Part shown: one piece after another, positions 1 through 11,010 of the stretch
Numbering within the stretch: position 1 is the stretch's first letter
How the letters are laid out: every line of letters begins with the position of its first letter
NCBI GenBank assembly: GCA_030272155.1
Contig: CP126197.1
Span: forward strand, 2,914,001 to 2,978,000
DNA from: Tetradesmus obliquus
Lineage: Eukaryota; Chlorophyta; Chlorophyceae; Sphaeropleales; Scenedesmaceae
Direction: 5' to 3'
DNA length: 64,000 nucleotides
Notes under the pieces: model-generated
Told to the model about the DNA's origin: nothing
What the model saw: only the letters and a program-made list of their open reading frames with translations
Databases searched by the model: none
Position numbers and translations under genes: made by a program

Positions 1-682
1 CAGAGTCACTTAAGCACTGCTGTACACTGGCAGTTACTTGAGATGCATATGCAGCGTCAAATTGGGGGTTAGATGACGCAAATGCTGCATGGCTGCCGAC
101 ACGCTGGTAATGACACTTGCACGCATCTGCCTTTTCTGCCGGAGTGGAAGCCACATGTCCTGAGGGGTGCTGAACGACACTAAACACAGCATCGCTGACA
201 TGCTTGGGGCACAGGCGGCGTATAAGCTGCCACATGTCCTTTTCACCCAGCACGCTGTCATCATTCATGCGAGCATTGTAAGCTGAAGTTACAGCATGCT
301 CGCATTGCTGCTTGTGCTGTTTCTTGGCTGCTTTAATCAGCTGTGCTGCCGCTTTGCGCTGCTGTTGATACGCTGCCCAATCTGCCACAAGCCCTGTCGT
401 CCTGTACTGCTCGAAGGCCTGGACCCTGGCTTGCACCGCGTTTGTCAGCTGCTGCGACCACCATGGGAAGGACTTGCCCACCAAAACCTGCTTATAACCA
501 AAGCTGGCATTCACTGCATGGCGGATCGCTGCAAGCAGTTGCTCGTGTGCTTGCTGAACTGCTGCTGTGGCTGTCAGCTGTGTTGCAGCAACCTGCTGCT
601 GCAGGGCGCTGATGGTAGCTGTGTAGACGTTCCCAAGCTGCGATAGAGCTGCCTGATGTGCTTCAAGTTGCTTGGGGTTCTG
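1..682 (-). mobile_element. LINE (non-LTR retrotransposon) fragment, endonuclease-RT linker
   Basis: On the minus strand one frame is open for about 227 codons from 682 to the left edge, with a TAA just upstream (683-685). The translation has the usual character of the region between the AP-endonuclease and reverse transcriptase of LINE ORF2: a Gln/Ala-rich helical stretch, then SFPWWSQQL, then DWAAYQQQRKAAAQLIKAAK, then a Trp-Gln-Leu-Ile-Arg-Arg-Leu segment and a TPAEKAD...HYQRVG block that precedes RT. RT itself would lie beyond the left edge. Upstream (about 690-850) the frame is broken, but a piece reading HHVTHQAIAST resembles the end of an endonuclease (SDHxxV type). Degenerate upstream and truncated by the window; family not determined. 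The assignment rests on recognising the linker pattern, not on a search. Confidence 0.6.
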
Positions 683-1150
683 TTAGGTTACTGGTGTCTA
701 GGTTCATTGCTGATTTGTTTGAAAAGGCTTGGGGTGTGCGTCATGCTTGCAAACACGAGGGTGTAGTTGCCGCTCCATTGGGGCGCGGGGCCGATGGCGT
801 TGATGCTATGGCTTGATGAGTAACATGATGATGATGCCAGCAGGGGAGTCGCCAAGCATGTTGCCGAGTTGGACATGTTGTCGTCTCACAAGGTGCCAGC
901 TGAACTGCATCTGCAGCAGGTTGCTGTGCTGGTGCTTCTTATTGTGCATTATCTGGGCAGGGATGGTTCATTCAACGCTATGCCTGTCGCAGCTCCCCTC
1001 ACGGGCAGCAGGTGCACCAACACACACCGTGGTAGCAGCAGCTGCTGCTGCTGCAGCATTGGCTGCCAACAGGCTGGCTGCAGTGATTGTTTGCTGCTGC
1101 AATTCACCTACTCAACGGCTGGTGTGCTGCTGTTGATCCAGTGCGCATAG
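683..1150 (-). mobile_element. degraded endonuclease-side part of the same LINE
   Basis: Sequence continuing upstream of the open LINE frame on the minus strand. No frame stays open. The only coding trace is the stretch at 803-838, which recurs nearly unchanged at 55328-55365. A CAG/CTG cluster lies at 1030-1055. I infer a decayed endonuclease domain; the upstream boundary is not visible. Confidence 0.35.
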
Positions 1151-1835
1151 GTAGCATATGTAGCATATCATTGTGAAGACCGTGATGGGAGCCCGCCCAC
1201 CCGCCTACAGACAGTAGACAGGCTTCCAGACACAGACACGCCGCTGCCATACAAGCTGTAGTTTCTGCATGTAGCTGAATGAACTGCTATACAACAATGT
1301 AGGAAGGTAGAACCGTTGATGCCGTCACCTGACCTGATGGCGTGTCAGTGCAATGGTGCTCGTGGTGCCTTAAGCAAAGAGCAACAGGCCTACGACATCA
1401 AGCAATTAAACCTTTAGCAACCAGTAAACCTTCTTACGAGCAGCGGTGCATAAGCTAAGCACTATTAGCTCCTCCGGCACAGCGTGATAAGTAACACACG
1501 TCAGTCCTATTCTTGTTGGCAGTATTCAGTGTTCTCCTCTGCTGTGCATGCGCTAGTTGTCTGCGATTGTTATCTATATGTACACATCAGCCAAGTGAGG
1601 ACATCAACACGGCGGTTTGGTCCCTTCCTTTTTTGCTTTGTGGCTAAGCGTGGTCATTGCGCACTTGCGCTTTATTTCGATCAACATCAGCGCAGAGGTC
1701 GTTGTGAACAAAACCAGAGTTCAGCTACTGCCAAGGGGGTGGAGGAAGCAGCTTTTTTGAGCAAAGGTCCCGCTGTGTTGGAGGGCTCTCTAGCATTTGT
1801 AATAAGCTACGTATAGCCCATTAGACAACACCATC
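1151..1835. other. intergenic, no gene seen
   Basis: No protein, RNA or repeat recognised. It lies between the LINE remnant and the first PP2A B'' exon and presumably holds that gene's promoter and 5' UTR. The longest open frame here (110 codons ending at 1816) matches nothing I know and has no exon-like borders. Confidence 0.4.
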
Positions 1836-4776
1836 ATGGATGCTGGGCCAGCAGCTCTGGAGCTGAGCCAGAGCCAGGGGCAGGGTGAGAGGGGCGGTCT
1901 TTTAGCTGCAGCAGGGACTGATTTTGTTTGTCGGAACCAGTCAGTTACATCGTATTGCAAAGATCATGCCTCGAGATGCCTTGCAGCAGTCCCACGGGAC
2001 GCTGGTGTGCCGCTCCGCACGCAGGGTCCGCTGCCGGCAAGAGTCTGGACAGCCACCCGATGTACCCATGTGCTAAACTTAAACTGGACCAGCTTTTCCT
2101 TCAGTGGCTGTCGCTGCCGGACTCGCAGCAGCTGGTGAGCAATGCATTTTGGCGGCAAGGCGGGCAGCTGTGCAGTTCAGTCCTGCATGGCAGCAAGCAC
2201 AGCAGCAGCCATGCAGGCCTCTGTCAGCTCGCAGCTTGAAACGTGTTTATCACGTTGGCAGGCTGCCATGCTGCTGTCTTGCGCTGCTGAGCATCCTTGC
2301 ATGGTGCTGGCGGGGTGCTGCTGTCCTACAGGTGTCCAACCTAGTTGAGGATGCTAAGCAGGGCAAGTCGCTCAAGGGCCCCAGCAGCAGCAGCTTCACA
2401 ACGCCGCTGTCGCCTACTACAGCGCACGCTATCTTCTCGTCAACGGTATGTGTTCCCATGCGCGCCTGATGCACGCAATGCAAGCTTGAGCAGACCACCC
2501 AGTGCAGTCTGTCAGCACAACAATGCATGCATGATGAGAAGCAGGACACACCAGCGATTGTCACAGCGATCATCTACAGCTCTTAAGTAACGTCCAGGGT
2601 GTTTCACATGTTGTTGCAACATGGTGAACCGGAGTAGGCCTTGTACTACAGTCTGGCAATGCAGAAGCAGCGCACAGCTGTCTGGTAGCATGTGTGCGTT
2701 CTGAGTGCCTGCCTCACCTTAAAGCATCATCAACAGCAGCACTACCACCACCACCACCAGCTGGTTTGGCTCCAGCACTCACGCCATGCATGCTGCCGCT
2801 GCAGCCGCCGCTGTCACCGCAGAAGTGCCGCTCGCCCTGCTCGCCCATGTCTCCCACGCGCCGGCAGTCCACCAGCAGCGCACTGCGGCGGGTGAGTGTC
2901 CTGCAACGAAGCTGCAACAGCAGCAGCAGTGCAAGCACGAGGGCCAGCAGCAGCACAGCAGCTGCAGCAGGCGCACCAGGCTGTTAGCAGCAAGTTTCCT
3001 GCAAGGAGCAGCAGCATTTGACATCAGCTGCTGCAGTTCGAGCAGCATGAGCGCATCTGTTGGGGTTTCACATGTTGTGCCGAGCCCTGCGGCATGGCAG
3101 CAGTAGGTTGGTTCGTGCAGCTAGGAGCTTGTCACACGCAGCCGGTGGCTGGTGGCTGGTGGCTAAGCAATTGTTGTTTGTGGATGGTGCATACAGCACT
3201 GTCAGCACGGCCCAATGCTGCAGAGCAGGAAGTCAACATGCAACATAACACATTCTGCAGCAGCACAGGTGGTGACCTGTATCACCTCAAAGTCGCGCAC
3301 ACATGCTTCAATCACACCCTGCTTTGTAATTCAAATGTGTGTTACTTTACTTGTTACTTGCTGTGCAGCCGCCGCTGGCGCGCATCCCGCAGTTCTACTT
3401 CCCCAGCGGCACTGCGCCAGTCAGCGAGGACGTGCGCGGGCTGTTCCACGCGCGCGTCAACGCGCTGTTCGACCCGCACCCTGCAGGGCTCAACCTGGAG
3501 CAGTTCAGCAGCGTGGTGCAGGAGGTGTGTGGTGCGACCTTGAAGCGTGCGGCGATCTGTGCTTTGGAAAAATGTGTTGATGTCTCTTTTGGCAGCAGCA
3601 GTGTTCAGGTGTCAGTGCTCCTGTTTGCTGCCCTGCTCCTGCAATTGTGCCAGGCATTACGCAACTTGTGCACCATCATCCTTGGCCAAGCGTGCACCAC
3701 TAATCTCTAAAGGTGTGATACGATCCGTCAAACATTGCGTCTGGCTGCTGCTGCTGCTGCTGCCGCAGGTGTGCCAGCTGCCCACCATCCTGGCGCACCC
3801 CTGGTTTGAGCGGCTGGTGTCAGGCAGCAGTGAGCGGCTGGTCAGCAAGGCAGCGTTCGTGGAGTGGTGGAGCAGCAGGCAGCTGGTGGCGGCGCCAGCC
3901 ACGCGGCGGCTGTGGGAGGTGCTGCGGCCGGATGGAAAGCAGCACCTTACGTATGCAGACTTCAGGCCGCTGCTGCAGGTGGGTAGGGGTGGTTTGCAGG
4001 ATTCTGTTGGTGTTGGGGACGATGTGTTGGTGTAGGGGCGGCTGTAGAGGTGCTGCTTTTGGATGGGACAGCTGCACCTCACGTGTGCAGACTTCAGGCC
4101 GCTGCTGCAGGTGGGTGTGAATGGATGGTTCAGGGTGTTCTTGTAGGCACAATGTTGTGGCGTTGGGGACGATGTGTTGTTGTAGGGGCGGTTGTGGGAG
4201 GTGCTGCGGCGGGATGGAAAGCAGCACCTGACATATGCGGACTTCAGGCCCCTGCTGGAGGTGGGTAGAGGTGGTTTTTGCAGGAATAATGTTGTATCGT
4301 TGAGAGGACGATGTGCTATTGTAGGGGTGGCTGTGGGAGGTGCTGCGGAGCGACGGCAAGCAGCACCTGACATATGCAGACTTCAGGCCCCTGCTGCAGG
4401 TGGGTGGGGAGATGGATGGTGGCAGCTGCAGGGTGGCATTATCAGTGATGGTGATCAGTGATGCTGATGACGTGCTTGCGTAGGCCATGGCTGGGCTAGC
4501 AGCTGCAGGAAGTTGGCAGGGGCAAGGATTTCTGTTACTGAGACTGAGGGAGGGCACCATCTGTTGCTGTGCTGCAGGCTGTGCTGCAGTACCACCCCGG
4601 GCTGGAGTTCCTGGCAGACACGCCCGAGTTCCAGGCGCGCTACGCGGAGACAGTCATCTACCGCATCTTCTACACCATCAACAGGTGGGTGCAGCAGCAA
4701 CAGCAGCAGCAGCAGCAGCAGCAGGAAAAGCACAACGGTCATCTACCGCATCTTCTACACCATCAACAGGTGGGTG

Positions 4777-4827
<51 letters not shown>

Positions 4828-4878
4828 GAAAAGCACAACGGTCATCTACCGCATCTTCTACACCATCAACAGGTGGGT

Positions 4879-4933
<55 letters not shown>

Positions 4934-4993
4934 CAGGAGCAGGTAAAGCACAATGGTCATCTACCGCATCTTCTACACCATCAACAGGTGCGT

Positions 4994-5044
<51 letters not shown>

Positions 5045-5354
5045 ACAGCAGCGGCAGGAAAAGCACGACGGTCATCTACCGTATCTTCTACACCACCAAC
5101 AGGTGCACCGGGAGCGGCCTTTCAAGCTCCTCATCTGATGAAGGAATCAGCAGCTTATTAACACAGCAGCAGGAGGATCAGGGCGCAAGGGCAGCAGCTG
5201 GCCAGTGCAAGGCAGGCGGGCCGCAAGAGCGCGGGCAGCCTGTTGCAAACGCAGCAGCAGAGGGCGCAGCGGTGCACTCCATTTCATTGGGCGGCTGTCA
5301 GCAGCTGTGAGACTACCTCAGCATACGCAACGCTGCGGTTGCTGACGAATGGCA

Positions 5355-5388
<34 letters not shown>

Positions 5389-6900
5389 GCTGCCTGCAGG
5401 TCTGGCAGCGGGCGCATGAGCTACCGTGAGCTGCGGCGCAGCGACCTGCTGGACGCACTGTTTGCGCTAGAGCGAGAGGAGGACATCAACAGGTGTGTGC
5501 AGCGATGATGTTCTCAAACATGCCTGTGATGGTGGTTGTTTGTAGCCTGTTTTGACAGTGTGATGCAGTGCAGCTAGGATGCGATGGGCGGTTAATGGCA
5601 TGCCAGCAGTTGCGGCGGCTGTGGTGTGTAACGCCGCATCATCAGCCTCTGCAGCATGCTGGCAGTATGCCTTCAGTGCTGCCTGCTTGCCTGACTTTCT
5701 CCTCTACCCTTGCTTGCAGGGTGCCGCGCTACTTCAGCTGCCAGTACTTCTGTGTGGTGTACTGCAAGTTCTGGGAGCTCACCTGCCTGCTTATCTGCCT
5801 GCTTGCCTCACTGTCTCGCCTTTGCTTGTGCAGGGTGCCGCGCTACTTCAGCTATGAGCACTTTTACGTGGTGTATCGCCTGCTTACCTGCCTGCTTGAT
5901 TGCCTGCTTGCTTCATGTGTTGCAGGGTCCCCCGCTACTTCAGCTATGAGCACTTCTACGTGGTGTACTGCAAGTTCTGGGAGCTCACCTGCCTGCTTCT
6001 CTGCCTGCCTGCCACACTGTCTCGCCTTTGCTGTTGCAGTGTGCCGCGCTACTTCAGCTATGAGCACTTTTACGTGGTGTATCGCATGCTTACCTGCGTG
6101 CTTATCTGCCTGCTTGATTGCCTGCTTGCCTCATGCTGTTGCAGGGTGCCGTGCTACTTCAGCTATGAGCACTTCTACGTGGTGTATCGCCTGCTTGCCT
6201 GCCTGCTTGATTGCCTGCTTGCCTCATGTGTTGCAGGGTCCCCCGCTACTTCAGCTACGAGCACTTCTACGTGGTGTACTGCAAGTTTTGGGAGCTCACC
6301 TGCCTGCTTATCTGCCTGCTTGCATCACTGTCTCGCCTTTGCTTGTGCAGGGTCCCCCGCTACTTCAGCTATGAGCACTTTTACGTGGTGTACTGCAAGT
6401 TCTGGGAGCTCACCTGCCTGCTTATTTGCCTGCTTGCCTCACTGTCTCGCCTTTGCTTGTGCAGGGTTCCCCGCTACTTCAGCTATGAGCACTTCTACGT
6501 GGTGTACTGCAAGTTCTGGGAGCTTGATGGCGACCACGACTTCAGCCTGGAGCGCGCTGACCTGGCGCGCTACGCCAACTGCGCGCTGACCTACCAGATT
6601 GTTGAGCGCATCTTCGAGGAGGTGGGTTTTATTGAAATCAACTTTTTTGCGTATGTTCATGATATGTAGTTTGATGTCTTCACACTTTAGTTGTGTGGTG
6701 TCTTCTGATTTAACCTCAGCAGCGGCGTGCCAGGCATGATGGGCTCCGAGGACCTGGCTTTGGACTGATTTGTGTGAGCGCTGTTGCTTGCCCTGCTGCC
6801 GCTGCTGGCGCCGCGCAAGTTCAGCAGCAGCCTGCCGGGGTGCATGGGCTGCGAGGATAGTAAAATTCAGACTGACTAATATTGTTTGCGACGGTGCTTG

Positions 6901-6936
<36 letters not shown>

Positions 6937-9900
6937 AGGCGCCGCGCAAGTTCAGCAGCGGCGTGCCGGGGCGCATGGGCTACGAGGACTTTGTGTGGTT
7001 CATCCTCAGCGAGGAGGACAAGACCACTGAGACCGCCATGGAGTACTGGTTCAGGTGCGGCGGCTGACCATCGTGGTCGTGGTTGTGGTTGTGGAGAGAT
7101 AAGTGATAGTGTCGTTGGGGATTGAGTGTTGTAGATTTGGATGCAGGGCGGTGGGGTGGTGTGTGCGCCGGCAGCTGTGTGTCCAGCAATGCAGTTTAGG
7201 CTGTGCCATTTTGTGTGGAATGAAAAGCGACCTGGGAGAGCTTCGGAGCGAGATTTGTGGCGCGCTGCGGTCACTGCAATTTTGCGGTGTGTGGATGAAG
7301 CGTGGGCAAGTGACGTATTGGGCATGCGGGCATGCGAATGGGGATTTGGGCTCAGCACCGACTTCAGAGCGCAAGAAAGTTACGAGAGCCCCATGCGTCC
7401 GATACTGGCTGCATGGCAGTGTGTGGTGCTTGGTTGGATCTATTGCTTGTGCACAGGCTCTGCCGCTGCTGCTGCAGCTGCTGGCTGGCGGCTGATTCTC
7501 TTGCTCACCATAATCATTATCAGGTGGAATGTCTTAGCTGTCAGAGTGAACGCTCTCGCAGCTCAGACATCCAACCTGCCACTGATGATGATGAGCAGGA
7601 GAATCAGCCGCCTGCCAGCAGCTGCAGTGGCGGCAGCTGGAGAGCCTGCAACAGCACAGCAGATGTCAAGAATGCACAATCACGAGTTGCGGCTGCACTG
7701 CATGTCCTTGCCCCCCCTTGGCACCTCATGCGCAGTGTTGAGCTGGCATGAGTCCGTCCAAGCTGCACCTGCGCACAAGCCTCAGGCAGATGGCGGTTTA
7801 ACACCACATCCACCGTGCAGGGGTGGACGTGGTATTGAAGCGCAATCTGCCTGAGGCTTGTGTGCAGGTGCAGCTTGAATGGACTGATGCCAGCAGGCAG
7901 CAGATGCTGTACTGGTAGCCGACCGGTCGCATCTCAGCCTTTAGTGGTTTGCAATCTGGTGTTGCAGCTCTCAGTGAGTGCCGCCCAGCCTGCAACAAAC
8001 ACCTGCCCAGGAGCAGCACTTGCTCATAGCCGGAGTGTCCATGATGCCCCACGCCTGTGCGGGCGTGGTGGTTAGGGATGCGCGGGGTATAAGCAATCGC
8101 TGCTTCCTTGGCAAGTGTCTGTGATGTGTGCTGCTTGCGGTAATGCTCCAGTGCTAGTGCAGCACATGCAATGAAAGGAGGGTTGGCATGACATGCGTAC
8201 ATACTCCTCGAAGCACGTGTTACTGGGGCGGAAGGTTTTGCACGTGCTGAGTATGCATGTTGTCGTCTGCTTGCTTCATTCTGGCTGGTCTTCTTTTCTC
8301 CATCGCCCCGCAGGTGTGCTGACCTGGACTGTGACGGCGTGATGACGCTCGAGTGTGGCTGTGTTATTTTCATACCGTGGATGCTGACTGCGTATCTGCT
8401 GCTTGCTATTCTGTGCATTGCTGCAGGTGCGCCGACCTGGACTGTGACGGTGTGATCACACCCAGTTTCAGCCGTATCATGTAAGGTAATGTCAACCAAA
8501 GCTGTCTACTTTGCTGCTTTCTCTTGTCGTGTGCCTCACTGCAGGTGTGCCGACCTGGACTGTGACGGCGTGATCACGCCCAGCGAGATGTGGCACTTTT
8601 ATGAGGAGCAGATGAAGCGCCTGGAGGGGCTCAGTCAGGTGAGGGCTGCTGCTGCTGCTGCTGATTGCAACTGGTTTTGTTTGTGCATCTGAGACCCGTT
8701 GTTGCAGCACCATGATGCTTGCCCGGTCTGTTGCCATCTTTTGTCAGGCCAGAACCCTGTCAGGAGCACGTGCAATTGTGCTTTCTGGTGTCATTCCATT
8801 CTTTCTTGCCCCAGCAGGAGCCGGTGTTGCTTGAGGATGTGCTGTGCCAGCAGCACGACATACACAAAGCTCAGCTGACCGCTGTGATGTCATCGATGTA
8901 ACACATTATTTCTTGCCGCTGCAGGAGCCGGTGCTGTTTGAGGACGTGCTGTGCCAGCTGCACGACATGCTGCAGCCAGCCCGCGAGGGCTGCTACACGC
9001 TGGCTGACGTGCGCCGCACGCGCCCACAGAGCAGCCTGCTCTTCAACACGCTCTTCAACCTGCACAAGTTCATGGCCTACGAGAACAGGTGCGGGCACTA
9101 GGCCATGTGTTTGTGTTCAGCTGGGAGCGTGCGTGCGTGGGCCTGCATATAGCATGACGTGTAGGTGGCATGCTGGTGAATATGCACAAGTTCATGGCCT
9201 ACGAGAACAGGTGCGCGGACTAGGCCATGTGTTTGTGTTCAGCTGGGAGCGTGCGTGTGTGGGCCTGCATGATATGACGTGTACGTGGCATGCCGGTGGA
9301 CACGCGCAAGTTCATGGCCTACGAGTGCTTGGATGGAGGCCTGTATGTCACAGCGCTGGTTGACATGGTGTTTGTGCTGCATATGCAGCGATGATTGCTG
9401 TCAACGCGCGCGATCAGTGTGCTACCCGACTCAGGCATCCGTATACTTGGTTGGTGTTAGAACTGACTGTATGCTGTGTGTCATGTGTTTGCTGTGCTGC
9501 AGGGACCCCTTTGCGCTGCGCGCTGAGCAGCTGGGCGAGGACCATTATGCACCCGCATGCATGCACCTCTCTACATCATCTCATGTATTCCTGTTTGATG
9601 CCTCTCTTCAAATGTAGGGACCCCTTTGCGCTGCGTGCTGAGCAGCTGGGTGAGGAGGGGCAGGTGCTGAGCGACTGGGACAGGTTTGCGCGCAGCGAGT
9701 ACCTGCGCCTGGCGGTGGAGGAGGAGCCCGAGGACATGCAGGTGGGACGTTATGACATTGTTACCTTGCTGTTACTTTTGTCGCAGCTGTTAATTCACAT
9801 TGTGGTGATGGTTGTCAAAGAGGTTTTGCGAAATGTCAGTGCAGCGAGTACCCGTGCCTGGCGGTGGAGGAGGAGCGCGAGGACATGCAGGTGGGCGGCG

Positions 9901-10484
9901 ACATGTTGTTATTGTGTTATGTTATTTTGTGTTATTTATTTTATCTGTTGAGTGCTCAGCCACTGAAGTGTGTTGGAGGACAGCGCTCGCAATCAATGAC
10001 GGCTTTTGCGAATGTGGCTTGAAGGGGGTGATTGCAAGCGTCAGCAGCTGGGCGAGCCGGTGCGCCGCTGCACGTCGATGTCTTGTCACATGCTTCCTTA
10101 CTGTTGTTTGCACCCCTTCTCCTCAAACCGCAGGTGGATGCAGCGGACGACATGTGGGGCGCTGCCGGCAGCAGAGGCGCAGCAGAGGCGCAGCAGGTGG
10201 CAGCAAGATGCTGCTGTGCCACACCATATGCTGAAATGCTGACACGAATGTTTGCACGTGCTGTGCCTTCACCCTGCCTGCAGGTGGATGCAGCAGACGA
10301 CATGTGGGGCACTGCGGGCAGCAGAGGGGCAGCAGGCGGCGGCAAGATGCTGCTGGAGGCGGGCGAGCCTGATGAGGATGACCTGGTGGCTGGGCTGGGG
10401 TCAGCAGCAGGCGCGGCAGCAGACTTCATGGCAGCAGGCAGCGACACAAACAGCGGCGCTACTGCCATGGATGCGGCCAGCTGA
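1836..10484 (+). CDS. PP2A B''-type regulatory subunit (EF-hand), 14 exons
   Basis: Regulatory/targeting subunit of protein phosphatase 2A that binds the scaffold A subunit and Ca2+ (family knowledge: plant B''/TON2, animal PPP2R3). Proposed exons: 1836-1884, 2025-2134, 2332-2445, 2805-2891, 3369-3524, 3769-3978, 4578-4684, 5400-5492, 6465-6621, 6939-7054, 8545-8638, 8925-9088, 9618-9741, 10284-10484; all phases agree, giving 593 aa. Diagnostic segments in order: [58 protein letters not shown], an EF-hand-like DGDHDF loop, [18 protein letters not shown], a canonical EF-hand [28 protein letters not shown] and [14 protein letters not shown]. Start ATG sits in ACCATCATGG. The first two exons are less certain than the rest. 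Introns carry multiple exon copies. TGTAA lies at 10589-10593. Confidence 0.88.
4029..4405 (+). repeat. three echoes of PP2A B'' exon 6 (3' end plus donor)
   Basis: Downstream of exon 6 the exon's last ~70 nt and the first intron bases recur three times (about 4043-4118, 4188-4265, 4328-4405). Each ends in the coding GACTTCAGGCC motif followed by a GTGGGT donor. The last two keep the [21 protein letters not shown] reading with few changes; the first is more diverged. Each is separated by similar intron filler containing GACGATGTG. Confidence 0.85.
4725..5110 (+). repeat. four echoes of PP2A B'' exon 7 end, each with a CAG tract
   Basis: The exon 7 end (ACGGTCATCTACCGCATC...AACAG|GTGGGTGC) recurs at about 4737-4772, 4839-4874, 4953-4988 and 5069-5103. 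Every copy is followed by a CAG/CAA run of 30-60 nt, ending in an AAAGCAC spacer before the next copy. The unit is about 100-115 nt. The long poly-Gln or poly-Ala open frames across this block are by-products of the repeat. Confidence 0.88.
5705..6464 (+). repeat. seven echoes of PP2A B'' exon 9 start with acceptor
   Basis: Eight CAG acceptors, each followed by the start of exon 9, end at 5719, 5833, 5925, 6039, 6144, 6236, 6350 and 6464, spaced 114, 92, 114, 105, 92, 114 and 114 nt. The last leads into the full exon (6465-6621). 114-nt units carry coding sequence to FWEL and then intron-like CACCTGCCTGC filler; 92-nt units lack 22 nt of coding sequence. Copies 2, 3, 4, 6 and 7 match the exon's protein reading exactly over the shared part. 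Confidence 0.92.
6714..6863 (+). repeat. two decayed echoes of PP2A B'' exon 10
   Basis: Before exon 10 (6939), the segments at about 6716-6760 and 6808-6863 resemble its start (GCGCCGCGCAAGTTCAGCAG, then GTGCCGGG...ATGGGCT...GAGGA). Both carry amino-acid changes and lack a full exon. They look older than the exon 9 echoes. Confidence 0.75.
8300..8470 (+). repeat. two echoes of the PP2A B'' EF-hand exon start
   Basis: Copies of the acceptor and EF-hand loop start of exon 11 (8545) end their acceptors at about 8313 and 8427. The first reads [11 protein letters not shown] and the second [12 protein letters not shown], so the Ca2+-loop residues are kept. Both then run into intron-like sequence without the rest of the exon. 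Confidence 0.85.
8815..9900 (+). repeat. echoes of PP2A B'' exons 12 and 13
   Basis: Partial copies around exon 12 (8925-9088) and exon 13 (9618-9741): a 5' copy with CAGGAGCCGGTG at 8816-8880; two 3' copies with CACAAGTTCATGGCCTACGA at about 9185-9215 and 9303-9330 (only the first keeps the donor); a 5' copy of exon 13 with GGACCCCTTTGCGCTGCG at 9502-9542; a 3' copy of exon 13 at about 9836-9900 with the GAGGACATGCAG|GTGGG donor. Confidence 0.85.
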
Positions 10485-11010
10485 GGTTTCTCGGTGGCTG
10501 CTCGGTGCCTGCAGCTGGCAGTGAGGTAGTGCTTTATCTGCATGCAGCAGCAGCAGCAGAAGCCGCGGCCGTTGGTGCTGCACAAGCATGTAAAATGCTG
10601 CTGGAGGAGGGCGAGCCTGATGAGGATGTCCTGGTGGCCGGGCAGGGGTCAGCAGCAGGCGCAGCAGCAGACTTCATGGCAGCAGGCGGCGACGCAAACA
10701 GCGGCGCTACTGCCATGGATGCAGCCAGCTGAGGCAGCTTGAGGGTGCCTGCAGCTGGCAGTACAAAATAGTGCTGTTTGTGCACGCAGCAGCAGCAGCG
10801 ATGCAGGCGGCGGCGCTACTGCCATGAGTGCAGCCAGCTGAGGCAGCTTGAGCTTGAGCTTTGCTTGCTGGAGGTGTGCCTGCAGCCGGCAGTGAAGTAG
10901 TGCTCTTTGTGCAGCCAGCAGCAGCAGGCAGCTGAGAGAGTTCGAGCTCGAGCTTGCTTGGCAGTGCTGCCTGCAGCCAGCAGTGGTGAAGTGTTGTGCA
11001 TGTGCAGCCA
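10130..11010 (+). repeat. echoes of the PP2A B'' terminal exon on both sides
   Basis: A 5' echo with acceptor lies at 10131-10205. After the true stop (10484) a near-complete copy of the exon's 3' half runs about 10594-10732 and ends in the same GCCAGCTGA stop. Further shorter copies of the ATG-GATGCAGCCAGCTGAGG end follow at about 10810-10850 and 10920-10990 with CTGCAGC filler. The 10594 copy has about as many replacement as silent changes, in a low-complexity tail. Confidence 0.85.
10589..10593 (+). promoter_or_regulatory. candidate poly(A) signal TGTAA
   Basis: First TGTAA after the PP2A B'' stop, about 105 nt downstream, at the start of the first post-stop echo. TGTAA is the established green-algal polyadenylation signal. 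If used, most post-stop echoes fall outside the mRNA. Confidence 0.5.

Noticed and set aside
4487..5310. Long poly-Gln, poly-Ala and poly-Ser open frames across the CAG block
   Set aside because: They arise from the exon 7 echoes and CAG tracts; the PP2A frame ends at 4684 with a clear donor, and the same block is open in all three plus frames.
5705..6464. CRISPR-like regular array
   Set aside because: Unit lengths and identity look array-like, but the repeats are coding exon starts with splice acceptors and the 'spacers' are near-identical intron.
5568..6669. Open frames reading repeated [13 protein letters not shown] units as if one protein
   Set aside because: They read through acceptor tracts and intron filler. 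The family has this segment once, and only the last copy continues into the full exon. Possible isoform use is treated as a finding, not as a gene.
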